The notes under the pieces: generated by a model
Seen by the model: only the letters and a program-made list of their open reading frames with translations
What the model was told of the DNA's origin: nothing
Database searches by the model: none
Translations under genes and position numbers: made by a program
Assembly (NCBI GenBank): GCA_015075365.1
Contig: JABTUN010000003.1
Coordinates: forward strand, 248,001 to 312,000
Length of the DNA: 64,000 bases
Source: Verrucomicrobiaceae bacterium
Lineage (GTDB): Bacteria > Verrucomicrobiota > Verrucomicrobiia > Verrucomicrobiales > Verrucomicrobiaceae
Reading direction: 5' to 3'
Part shown: piece after piece, positions 17,231-24,027 of the stretch
Layout: the number at the start of each line of letters is the position of its first letter
How positions within the stretch are numbered: position 1 is the stretch's first letter

Positions 17231-17518
17231 ATGACCCGCGAATCCGAGTCCGAACTGCTGAGTTTCTGCGCTGCCCAGCGCGGGGACTTTCGTGCGGACG
17301 CGTGGACGCAATTCGATGGCGTCGAAAAGCGCGAAATGGCCGCCGTGTGCCTCTTTCTCGCCGGTGTGGACTGGTTTGGTCATGAGGGCGGTTTGCGTGA
17401 CGCAGCCAAAAAGCTGCTCGGAGGTGCTGAAACGACCTTTGGGACACTCGCACGCGCTTTGCGCTTTGATTGCCCCCGCTTTGCCAACTCGCTCAAAAGG
17501 AGGCTTGGCCATGCATAA
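17231..17518 (+). CDS. Small uncharacterised protein inside the sdh operon
   Basis: A 95-residue protein that I cannot assign to a family. It is soluble and largely helical in appearance (for example KREMAAVCLFLAGVDWFG and LRDAAKKLLGGAETTFG). The ATG at 17231 follows the sdhA stop by 17 bases, and the gene overlaps the nucleotidyltransferase-like gene by 8 bases, which suggests translational coupling. By position it could be the small partner of that protein, like the first gene of a toxin-antitoxin pair, but no antitoxin motif is visible. The frame is open far upstream within sdhA only as a shadow of that gene. Confidence 0.65.
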   Translation: MTRESESELLSFCAAQRGDFRADAWTQFDGVEKREMAAVCLFLAGVDWFGHEGGLRDAAKKLLGGAETTFGTLARALRFDCPRFANSLKRRLGHA

Positions 17519-18095
17519 GCTTCATCCAGAGCTCACCGAGGCCATGAGCCGCATGATGGACCGCATCGACGCCTTCATGCGTGAGAGCGGATTCACGGGC
17601 GAGCCGGTCAAAATGTATCTCGCCGGCGGCATGGCAGTCCACTACCACTGTGGCACCCGCTATACCGATGATGTGGACGCCACATTTTCAGAGCGGCTCA
17701 TGCTTCCGTTTGAAGAACTCGTGATCGACTACATGCGCGAGACCGGAAAGCAGTCCTGCATCTATTTCGACACGACTTACAACGACAACTTCGCTCTGCT
17801 GCACCCGGATCATCGTGAAGCCTGCGTCGAGTGGGAAGGCATCGGCAATGAACGCCGGCTGATACATCTGCTCGTGTTTTGTCCGCTCGACCTCGCGGTC
17901 TCAAAGCTCTCGCGCTTCTCGCCGAACGACCGCGCGGACATCCTCGCGCTCGCGCAGCATCGTTATTTCAATTCCACGCAGCTCAAGGCCCGCGCCGCCG
18001 AGGCGCTCGACTACTACGTCGGCAACACGCGCTGGATCCACCTCAACATCGAGCAGATCAGCGAGGAGATCGACCAGCTCGCGCTCGCCGCCTGA
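17511..18095 (+). CDS. Nucleotidyltransferase-like protein (DUF6036/AbiEii-like)
   Basis: A 194-residue protein with the start of a nucleotidyltransferase fold: MYLAGGMAVHYH, with GG at residues 39-40, then RYTDDVDATF with the acidic pair around D54 and D56. After it come FDTTYNDNFALLH and VFCPLDLAVSKLSRFSPND, as in families annotated DUF6036 and, more distantly, AbiEii toxins. Such proteins may transfer nucleotides to RNA or other targets; activity here is inferred. It lies between sdhA and sdhB with an 8-base overlap upstream and only 27 bases to sdhB, so it must share the sdh transcript unless it has its own promoter. Confidence 0.72.
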   Translation: MHKLHPELTEAMSRMMDRIDAFMRESGFTGEPVKMYLAGGMAVHYHCGTRYTDDVDATFSERLMLPFEELVIDYMRETGKQSCIYFDTTYNDNFALLHPDHREACVEWEGIGNERRLIHLLVFCPLDLAVSKLSRFSPNDRADILALAQHRYFNSTQLKARAAEALDYYVGNTRWIHLNIEQISEEIDQLALAA

Positions 18096-18122
18096 CCCCT
18101 TTTTCATCCTCAAACCGTCCCC

Positions 18123-18911
18123 ATGTCCCAACTCAATCTTCACCTCAAAGTCTGGCGTCAGAACGCAGGCCAGCCCGGTCACTTCCAGGACATCGATGCT
18201 CCGGACATTCCGGATCATGCCTCGTTCCTCGAAATGATGGACATCGTGAACGAGCGCCTCATTTCCAAAGGGCAGGAGCCCGTCGCTTTCGACCACGACT
18301 GCCGCGAAGGCATCTGCGGCATGTGCTCCATGCAGATCAACGGCGTGCCGCACGGCCCCGAAAAGGCCACGACGACCTGCCAGCTTCACATGCGCAAGTT
18401 CCGCACCGGCGACACGATCTGGATTGAGCCCTTCCGCGCGAAGGCCTTCCCGGTCATCAAAGACCTCGTCGTGGATCGCAGCGCCTTTGATCGCATCCAG
18501 CAGGCCGGTGGTTTCGTCACCGTGCGCACCGGATCTCCGCAGGATGCGAATGCACTGCCGATTGGCAAAGAAGTCGCCGACGCCGCGATGGACGCTGCCG
18601 CGTGCATCGGCTGTGGTGCCTGCGTGGCCGCGTGCAAAAACGCCAGCGCCATGCTGTTCGTCTCCGCCAAAGCCGGCCAGCTCAATCTCTTGCCGCAAGG
18701 CAAGCCCGAGAAGGACCGCCGCACGCTCGGCATGGTCCGCCAGATGGACAAGGAAGGCTTCGGCAACTGCACCAACCAATACGAGTGCGAAGCCGCCTGC
18801 CCGAAGGAAATCAGCGTCCGCTGGATCACCAAGCTCAACCGCGACTACGCCGTCGCCGCCGTCAAAGAAGCCCTCGGCAACTCGCCAAAGGTCGCGGGTG
18901 GCGGGGACTGA
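18123..18911 (+). CDS. sdhB: Succinate dehydrogenase iron-sulfur subunit
   Basis: The 262-residue electron-transfer subunit of succinate dehydrogenase. The N-terminal plant-ferredoxin-like domain carries the [2Fe-2S] ligands in DHDCREGICGMCSMQING and a later Cys in KATTTCQLH. The C-terminal domain carries the ligands for the [4Fe-4S] and [3Fe-4S] clusters in ACIGCGACVAACKN and NCTNQYECEAACPKE. It starts MSQLNLHLKVWRQ. It is separated from sdhA by two unrelated genes. A short hairpin (GGACTG, loop AAG, CAGTCC) spans its stop codon and another perfect hairpin follows at 18946. Confidence 0.96.
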   Translation: MSQLNLHLKVWRQNAGQPGHFQDIDAPDIPDHASFLEMMDIVNERLISKGQEPVAFDHDCREGICGMCSMQINGVPHGPEKATTTCQLHMRKFRTGDTIWIEPFRAKAFPVIKDLVVDRSAFDRIQQAGGFVTVRTGSPQDANALPIGKEVADAAMDAAACIGCGACVAACKNASAMLFVSAKAGQLNLLPQGKPEKDRRTLGMVRQMDKEGFGNCTNQYECEAACPKEISVRWITKLNRDYAVAAVKEALGNSPKVAGGGD

Positions 18912-18945
18912 AGCAGTCCTGTCCCTTCGGAACAAGTTTGAGGTG

Positions 18946-18964
18946 CCAGTTGCGAAGCAACTGG
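18946..18964. repeat. Perfect hairpin between convergent genes
   Basis: An 8-bp perfect stem CCAGTTGC with loop GAA sits between the end of sdhB and the stop of the convergent repeat protein. No T-run follows on either strand, so it is not a classic terminator; it could still act as a shared transcript end or be a REP-like palindrome. Confidence 0.5.
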
Positions 18965-18965
18965 A

Positions 18966-19358
18966 CTACTTGATGTCGTAGAAGTCGAAGAAGAACAGCA
19001 CCGCCGCCTGCTCCTTCGTCATGCCCTCGGCACGACCCACGATGCTGCCGTGGTCGCGCACATCGCCGTTCGACTCGATGCGCCCGATGATGCTGCCGTT
19101 TTTGCGGACATCGCCGTTGTTTTCGACTTTGCCGATCAAACTGCCGTTCTTGCGGATCGAGCCATCGCTTTCGATTTTGCCCGTGAGGCTGCCTTTCACG
19201 CGAATATCGCCGCTTGACTCGAATTTGCCGACGAGACTGCCACCGATGCGCACGCCGCCATCATTCTCGACGCGACCGACGATGGAACCGCGCACACGAA
19301 TATCTCCGGCGAGCGATGCGACGGTGCCGAGAAGCAAGAACAGCAGGACGCGACTCAT
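18966..19358 (-). CDS. Secreted tandem-repeat (beta-flower-like) protein
   Basis: A 130-residue protein with a signal peptide (MSRVLLFLLLGTVASLAG) followed by about six back-to-back repeats of roughly 16 residues with pattern G-S-(I/L)-x-G-(R/K)-x-E-(S/N)-x-G-x-(I/V)-R. The tail MTKEQAAVLFFFDFYDIK is hydrophobic and aromatic. Repeat pattern and tail resemble proteins annotated as 5-fold beta-flower proteins, in which each repeat supplies one blade of a closed propeller-like ring. No catalytic motif is seen, so a structural or binding role outside the inner membrane is likely. It overlaps the ThuA gene upstream by four bases (ATGA), which suggests co-translation. Confidence 0.75.
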   Translation of the reverse strand: MSRVLLFLLLGTVASLAGDIRVRGSIVGRVENDGGVRIGGSLVGKFESSGDIRVKGSLTGKIESDGSIRKNGSLIGKVENNGDVRKNGSIIGRIESNGDVRDHGSIVGRAEGMTKEQAAVLFFFDFYDIK

Positions 19359-20287
19359 TTTTTGGCGGGTTTCGGCGGCGGGGGCTCAACGTAGGGCGGG
19401 TTCGTGTATGCCTCAGGCGCGACTTCCTTGATGTTCGGATAAATCTCGGCTTGGGCATCGCCATTGGCCCAGTTGAGCGCGCCGACGAGGATCTGCTGGA
19501 AGATCGGATTCGTCCACACGTCCTCGCGGTGGCCCATGGCGGTGTAAAACACGCGTCCGTTGCCCTCTTTGCGCGCCCAGGTGCTCGGATAGGCCGGGCG
19601 CTCATATTCCTTGCCCTTCATCGCAGGCGAATTGATCACGCTGAGCACATGAATGTCCGGCGTGAAGTCCTTCAGCGAGTACCACTCCTCCATGAAGCCG
19701 TATTCCTTGCCCACATTCTCAAAGCCCGGGAATTTCGGGTTCACGACGGTGTTTTTGGCGTCCTGCTGCGCGCCGTGCTTGATGAACTCACCGCCGAGGA
19801 AGCGCACATACGGGTCCGCCTTCTCGCCGTGGTTGAGGTAGCGGTCCGGGCCTTTCTTCGACTCGTTGTTCGTATGGAAAGTGTCACTGGCGCTGTGGGT
19901 GCCGACGAAGCCCTTGCCGCTGCGGATGTGGTCAAAGAGCGCCTGCTTGCCCTCCGGCGTCATCGGCGGCTCGCCATCAGTGCCGGGGCTGCACAGGTCG
20001 CCGGTGGTGTAGAACATGATGGTGTCGAACTGCGCCAGGTAGTCCTTGCTGAACTTGCTGCCGTCTTTGGAGAACTCGAACTCCCAGCCGTTCTTCGCAC
20101 CGAGTTCGAGCAGCACCTTCTCCGCGTGGCTGGGCTTGCCCTTCTTCCAGGAAATCACGCTGTGCTCAAAGCCGCTCGATTTGGTGAAGAAGAGGATTTT
20201 GCGTTTCGCCGCCCCTGGGGCGGCAAAGGTGGCCGCGGCGATCACGGCAGTCAGGAGCAGGAGCGGGGCGAGGAGTTGGCGTTTCAT
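19355..20287 (-). CDS. ThuA domain-containing secreted protein
   Basis: A 310-residue protein with a signal peptide (MKRQLLAPLLLLTAVIAAATF) and one ThuA/trehalose-utilisation domain, which has a class I glutamine amidotransferase-like fold. Typical segments are ILFFTKSSGFEHSV, QFDTIMFYTTGD, GKGFVGTHSASD and YTAMGHREDVWTN. ThuA proteins are abundant in Verrucomicrobia and Planctomycetes and are thought to act in sugar metabolism; their reaction is poorly defined. The C-terminus ends in a Pro/Lys-rich tail. The gene is the first of a two-gene unit with the beta-flower-like protein. Confidence 0.88.
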   Translation of the reverse strand: MKRQLLAPLLLLTAVIAAATFAAPGAAKRKILFFTKSSGFEHSVISWKKGKPSHAEKVLLELGAKNGWEFEFSKDGSKFSKDYLAQFDTIMFYTTGDLCSPGTDGEPPMTPEGKQALFDHIRSGKGFVGTHSASDTFHTNNESKKGPDRYLNHGEKADPYVRFLGGEFIKHGAQQDAKNTVVNPKFPGFENVGKEYGFMEEWYSLKDFTPDIHVLSVINSPAMKGKEYERPAYPSTWARKEGNGRVFYTAMGHREDVWTNPIFQQILVGALNWANGDAQAEIYPNIKEVAPEAYTNPPYVEPPPPKPAKK

Positions 20288-20516
20288 GATGGCGGCCCAT
20301 CAACGAGGCTGTTGCCAGATTCTGCCAGCCTTTTTTCCCGGGTCCTTCGACCGCCGTTTTCTCAGGATTGTTGATGCTTCACGAGGATTGAAGCCGCCCG
20401 GATGGGGAAGATCAGCGGTGGTTAAGCGGAATTGAAAACTTCTTACACCACCTTGGCGAATCCTGACACATCATTGGAATGCGTCACCAATCTCTCACCA
20501 ACCTGTGATTCCCGTC

Positions 20517-20921
20517 ATGAACATCGCCCCCACGCCCCGTCGTTCGTCAGGTTTTAGTCTCGGCGAGCAGCTCACGGTGCTCACCATAGTCGGCCTGATC
20601 GCCGTCATCGCTGTTCCGCAACTGGACCTGTTTGGCACGTCCGCGCGGCGTCACCAGAACCGCCGGGCGGCGGAAAACATTGTGCATGTGCATGCGATCG
20701 GCCAGGCGGCGGGGGTGGAGTGGCCGGCAGGCGGCGTGGCAGCAAAGGTCATGGCCGTGGTGGCGGGTGGCAAACCGACCCGGGGTGCCTTCGCCAACCG
20801 CGTGTTCGAGGCCACGGTGAAGCCGGACACGGTGGAGGGAACCTTCGTTTTCATCGGCATGCGGCCGAATGGGGACCTGTTCTTCGATCCGAAAGCGGAG
20901 CAAAACCCGGACGGGTTTTGA
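20517..20921 (+). CDS. Orphan type IV pilin-like/pseudopilin protein
   Basis: A 134-residue protein with a prepilin signal: a short basic leader, then GFSLGEQLTVLTIVGLIA, where cleavage would fall after Gly and leave Phe at +1 with Glu at +5, followed by a roughly 20-residue hydrophobic helix. This is the signature processed by prepilin peptidase in type IV pili and type II secretion. The rest is short and has no cysteine pair. A GTG four codons upstream is an alternative start. No other pilus or secretion gene lies nearby. Its stop comes one base before the convergent gene's stop. Confidence 0.75.
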   Translation: MNIAPTPRRSSGFSLGEQLTVLTIVGLIAVIAVPQLDLFGTSARRHQNRRAAENIVHVHAIGQAAGVEWPAGGVAAKVMAVVAGGKPTRGAFANRVFEATVKPDTVEGTFVFIGMRPNGDLFFDPKAEQNPDGF

Positions 20922-20922
20922 T

Positions 20923-21633
20923 TCACGGTTTTGGCGCTGGAGGCGCGGGTTTCTTCTCATCACCAGCCGCCTCCCGCTGCTCACGGGCCTTGGCGAGGCG
21001 GGCAAACTCCTCGCCGACAAGCTGGCGGTAGAGCTCGCGGACTTTACGGAAGGATTCGATGCGTTCACCCGGTGCTGCCTTTTCCAGCGCCGCCGCGGAC
21101 TCCTTCATGCGTGGATGCTGGATGATGCGCTCGTGAAACCGGCGCGTCTCCTCATGCCGTCCCGGTCGCGCGACGGCCAAGGCCTCGGCCCCCAGGCGTG
21201 CGAGGGCCATCTTGGCGAAATCGGGCGACTCGGGGCTGGGCAGCAGGGGCAGCCCGCGGTCATCGACGGGATAATCCGGCTTCATTTTGTCAAGAATGGC
21301 GGCCACCTTCGGATCGTGGCGCTTCATGGTCTCGTTCAACACGCGGCGCACCTGCTCATTGGCCTTCAGGGCCTCGTCACGCGCCGCCACCACCGCAGGG
21401 TCGGACCAGGCCTTCGAGAATGCCTCCCGCATGGTCTGTTTTTCCTCCTCGGAGAGTTTTTCGAAGCCCATGGGCGGGCGCATCGGCCCGCCGCTTCCCA
21501 TGCCGGGCGGGCCTCCCGGCCCACGGCGTTCCCGGTCCCCGTCACGACGGGGAGGTTCACCCGCAGGCGGCTGGCCGGAGGCGGCGAGCTGGCTGAGGAT
21601 CAGGAGGGCGAGGCAGGTTCGCATGGCGTTCAT
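20923..21633 (-). CDS. Secreted charged helical protein, unknown function
   Basis: A 236-residue protein I do not recognise. It has a signal peptide (MRTCLALLILSQLAASGQ) and a low-complexity Pro/Gly/Arg-rich stretch at about residues 22-55. A long charged helical region with many Glu, Lys and Arg follows (LSEEEKQTMREAFSKAW and later), and the C-terminus is Pro/Lys-rich. The composition recalls periplasmic Spy/CpxP-like or heavy-metal-sensor helical proteins, but no LTxxQ motif is seen, so that link is weak. It probably shares a transcript with the propeller gene upstream (49-base gap). Confidence 0.65.
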   Translation of the reverse strand: MNAMRTCLALLILSQLAASGQPPAGEPPRRDGDRERRGPGGPPGMGSGGPMRPPMGFEKLSEEEKQTMREAFSKAWSDPAVVAARDEALKANEQVRRVLNETMKRHDPKVAAILDKMKPDYPVDDRGLPLLPSPESPDFAKMALARLGAEALAVARPGRHEETRRFHERIIQHPRMKESAAALEKAAPGERIESFRKVRELYRQLVGEEFARLAKAREQREAAGDEKKPAPPAPKP

Positions 21634-21681
21634 GGCGGTGGTTCAGAACAGTCTAGGCGGGGGAAAGTTGCTGTCGTGCGC

Positions 21682-22692
21682 TCACTTCACGCGCTCCAGC
21701 TTTAGCAGCGGCGCGGCCTGCGAGGCAAACTGCGCCACATACAGGTTCCCGGCCGCATCCGCCGTGACCGCGTGGGGATGGATGAAGGTCTTTCCATCGC
21801 TCTTCATCAGCTGGAGCTCACCCTTCTCATACACCGCCGCCGGGGCGCCGATGTTGGAGACGACCCGCCATTTTGAATCGACGATGGAGATGAATCCGGG
21901 GGCGTTTTTGTCCTGCGGCCAGTTGTCACCCAGGTGCGGGATGATCGTGTGCGTGCCAAAAAGCACAATGTCACGCGGATTGCCTCCCGGAAAGGGGATG
22001 ACGTCCACCAGCCGCCCCTCCGGCGTGAAACGCCGCACCTCCTGCTGGTCGCTCATCGCGATGACCACGCGCGGCGTGCCGTCGCGATCATCGAAGGCGC
22101 CGCCGTGCGGGCCCCAGTGCTTCAACTGGTCTTCCGGCCGCCCCAGATTCCCTCCCCACGCATGCAGGAGCGCGCCATCCGGCTTGTGATGGAGGATGTA
22201 GTCCTTTCCGTAGCCGTCGAACACGGCGAAGTCGCCATTCGGGAAATGGATTGTCTTGGAAGGGCGGTATTCACGGGCATCCGCGTGCAGCCCCGCCTTT
22301 GCCGGCCAGGGAAAGACAGCCAGCTCCCTGCCATCCAGGGTCAGCTTCCGCACCTCGTGGAGTTGCGTGTCGGTGATGTGGAGCACCTCCAGGTCTCCTT
22401 CCCTGACGAGGCTCATGCCATGGGCGCCGGGCATGCGTGCCGTCCAGTGCTGGATCAGCGCGCCGCTGGCGCAGTCCAGGATGATGACGTTGTTCCGCGC
22501 GTCGTCGGTCAGGAAAAAGAGGCGTCCTCGCGCGTCGAGGGCCACCGCATGGCCGTTTTTCACGCTCACCTGCGTGAGTGCCTCCCGCCCCCAGCCCGGC
22601 ACGACACGATAGCGGAACTCCCCCTGGCCGAGAATCTCCTCCGCGCCCGCGGAGACGGCCCAGCACCACAAAAGCAAAAAGACACAACGCAT
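21682..22692 (-). CDS. Secreted NHL/YncE-type beta-propeller protein
   Basis: A 336-residue protein with a signal peptide (MRCVFLLLWCWAVSAGAE) and repeated beta-propeller blades. Blade-like strands of the form ALDARGRLFFLTDD, HFPNGDFAVFDGYG and VTADAAGNLYVAQF recur about every 40-50 residues, as in NHL-repeat or peptidylglycine-lyase-like propellers. HPHAVTADAAGNLYVAQF near the C-terminus is the most NHL-like. Such proteins bind ligands or act as lyases or lactonases; none of these can be chosen here. It precedes a helical secreted protein on the same strand by 49 bases. Confidence 0.75.
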   Translation of the reverse strand: MRCVFLLLWCWAVSAGAEEILGQGEFRYRVVPGWGREALTQVSVKNGHAVALDARGRLFFLTDDARNNVIILDCASGALIQHWTARMPGAHGMSLVREGDLEVLHITDTQLHEVRKLTLDGRELAVFPWPAKAGLHADAREYRPSKTIHFPNGDFAVFDGYGKDYILHHKPDGALLHAWGGNLGRPEDQLKHWGPHGGAFDDRDGTPRVVIAMSDQQEVRRFTPEGRLVDVIPFPGGNPRDIVLFGTHTIIPHLGDNWPQDKNAPGFISIVDSKWRVVSNIGAPAAVYEKGELQLMKSDGKTFIHPHAVTADAAGNLYVAQFASQAAPLLKLERVK

Positions 22693-22723
22693 GAGAGGAC
22701 AGGGAACACGACGCGGCGCGGCC

Positions 22724-22795
22724 TTATTTCAACTCGATATCGCCAATGAGCCGCGCGCTGCCGAAAAAGGCGGCGACGGCGGCGAGCACGAGCCC
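22724..22795 (-). pseudogene. panC: Probable panC (pantothenate synthetase) C-terminal remnant
   Basis: The last 23 residues before a TAA read GLVLAAVAAFFGSARLIG followed by DIELK. This closely fits the C-terminal end of pantothenate synthetase, which typically ends with a hydrophobic strand, a Gly, and an ARLIDN-like motif. No PanC sequence is recognisable upstream in any frame: the upstream codons are Pro/Arg-rich and then hit a decayed IS110 fragment. I read it as the tail of a gene lost by deletion or rearrangement. The match is short, so it is tentative. Confidence 0.45.
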
Positions 22796-22947
22796 GGTGG
22801 ACCCGGCGTGCCCGGGATGTGGCCGCCGTGGCCGTCCAAGTAATGCGTCCGCGGCGCGTCCTGTCGCACGGCCTTCTCCCACCTCGACACCGGTTGAGGC
22901 AATCATTCTTGCTGCGCGGCGACGCCTGACAAACCGTCGCCATCACC

Positions 22948-23091
22948 TCAAACCGGCTTTGCCAACTGCTCACCAGGCCCGCACGCAGTATCGACGGCGT
23001 GCCAGACGCTGTATTTTTTGTGGTAGTCGATGCCGATGAAGGTGGCGGCTTCGGTGACAATGGACAGTGGTGTGTGTGATGGAGTGCTCAT
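22948..23091 (-). pseudogene. IS110-family transposase, N-terminal remnant
   Basis: A 47-codon frame starts at an ATG and contains TFIGIDYHKKYSVWHAVD, the first conserved block of IS110-type DEDD transposases, where the Asp in GIDYHK is the first catalytic residue. Homology stops after about residue 35 and the frame ends in TGA; the rest of the roughly 300-400-residue transposase is missing. It is a dead fragment of an insertion sequence, lying beside the panC-like tail, and probably marks the scar of an old rearrangement. Confidence 0.65.
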
Positions 23092-23213
23092 GGCACCGCC
23101 ACCATGGCAAACTCACTTTTCCCCAGGGAATGACGCTGGAACCCTTGATTTTCCGTGCTTCATGTCGCCTGACCCCGTTTCCCCCGGTTGTTGGAAGGGG
23201 TGGGCGCGCGGTT

Positions 23214-23272
23214 TCGTAGCGGAAGTCGTCAGACTTCCCAGGCCCGGGGCAAACTCACGTTTGCCTCTACGA
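23214..23272. repeat. Three-way-junction REP-like palindromic element
   Basis: Two perfect hairpins lie inside a third closing stem. Outer stem: TCGTAG at 23214 pairs with CTACGA at 23267. First arm: GGAAGTC, loop GTCA, GACTTCC (23221-23238). Second arm: GGCAAAC, loop TCAC, GTTTGCC (23248-23265). Each arm has a 7-bp stem and a 4-base loop. Both the DNA and its RNA could fold as a small cloverleaf. It resembles REP/BIME elements in form, but I know no named family for it. Confidence 0.65.
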
Positions 23273-23360
23273 GGGGGGCTGGCGCGTGTCTCCCGTTCCT
23301 TCTTTCTTTCGGCCAAACGACCAGAAGGATGGCCGAAAAGGAGAAAAAAGGGCGAAAAAG

Positions 23361-23402
23361 CCCTGACCTCTGGCTTTTCACTTCTTACCTCTCACGTTCT
23401 GA
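23361..23402. repeat. Six heptamer-phased units
   Basis: Read from 23361 in steps of seven: CCCTGAC, CTCTGGC, TTTTCAC, TTCTTAC, CTCTCAC, GTTCTGA. Most units share T at position 4 and AC at the end. This is the same 7-nt phasing as at 1734, 4254, 54991 and 59404, although the unit sequence has drifted. Confidence 0.5.
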
Positions 23403-23522
23403 TTGCCCCCCGCCTCATGGCCTTTGCGCTTTTTGCGTCTTTTTGCGTCTTTTTGCGGCCAATCTCCCGGAACGGCCTGCTGCGAAGCCGCGAAGCGAAC
23501 GCCGGACTACGAAGGCGCTGTG

Positions 23523-23951
23523 CTACCGCGTCACGGGCTTTCCGGCGGCGACCCAGGCGTTGAAGCCTCCGGCGAGGACTTTGACGTCTTTGAAACCGAT
23601 TCCGGCCATTTGGACGGCCATCTGGCGTGCGCGGCCGCCGATGGCGCAATAGACGAGGGCGGGGCGGGATTTGTCGAGCTGCTGGAGGGCTTCCGCAGCG
23701 GCTTTTTCGTTTAAAAAGTCGATGTTTTGGGCCCTGGCGATGTGGCCGTGGTTTTTGAGCTCCTCGAGCATGCGGGCGTCGATGATGAGAGCGGCGGGCT
23801 GCGCGGTGAGGAAGGTTTCTGCCTCGTCCGGGGTGAGTTCCTTGACGCTGGCGGGAAGGATGAGTGCGGGGGGCTCCAGCCGGGGCGCGGTCTTGGGCGC
23901 GGGGTCACATCCCACGAGGAGAAGGGGCGTCAGGAGCGGAAGGAGGCGCAT
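23523..23951 (-). CDS. Rhodanese-domain lipoprotein
   Basis: A 142-residue protein with a lipoprotein signal ending in LVGC (Cys15), then a Pro-rich linker and one rhodanese domain. The domain shows the CH2A-like strand PAALIIDARMLEELKNHGHI and the active-site loop YCAIGGRA with Cys102. Rhodaneses move sulfane sulfur or act as redox-sensitive binders; as a lipoprotein this one would work in the periplasm. The active-site loop has the usual six-residue length. The ATG at 23951 is chosen because the signal peptide begins there. It is divergent from the MacB-type permease. Confidence 0.88.
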   Translation of the reverse strand: MRLLPLLTPLLLVGCDPAPKTAPRLEPPALILPASVKELTPDEAETFLTAQPAALIIDARMLEELKNHGHIARAQNIDFLNEKAAAEALQQLDKSRPALVYCAIGGRARQMAVQMAGIGFKDVKVLAGGFNAWVAAGKPVTR

Positions 23952-24027
23952 GCGGGAGATATGATGGCCGCAGGGGGATTCGAGGGCAAGTTTTGCGGGC
24001 GCGGGCGCGTTGTTTTGGCCCCCCAAC

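Larger units (their letters stand above)
23092..23522. other. 430-base non-coding stretch with repeats
   Basis: No credible gene. Contents in order: a cloverleaf-like palindromic element (23214-23272), a 9-bp inverted repeat TTTCGGCCA (23307-23315 with 23330-23338), six heptamer-phased units (23361-23402), and four 10-base units of the form TTTTGCGTCT (23421-23460). Arg/Pro-rich frames across it look like GC-rich noise. It follows the IS110 remnant and precedes the rhodanese gene's end, so it looks like a repeat-filled scar. Confidence 0.6.

Noticed and set aside
23030..23563. A 178-codon plus-strand frame in the repeat-rich gap.
   Set aside because: Arg/Pro-rich, crosses palindromes and tandem repeats, and overlaps the rhodanese end.
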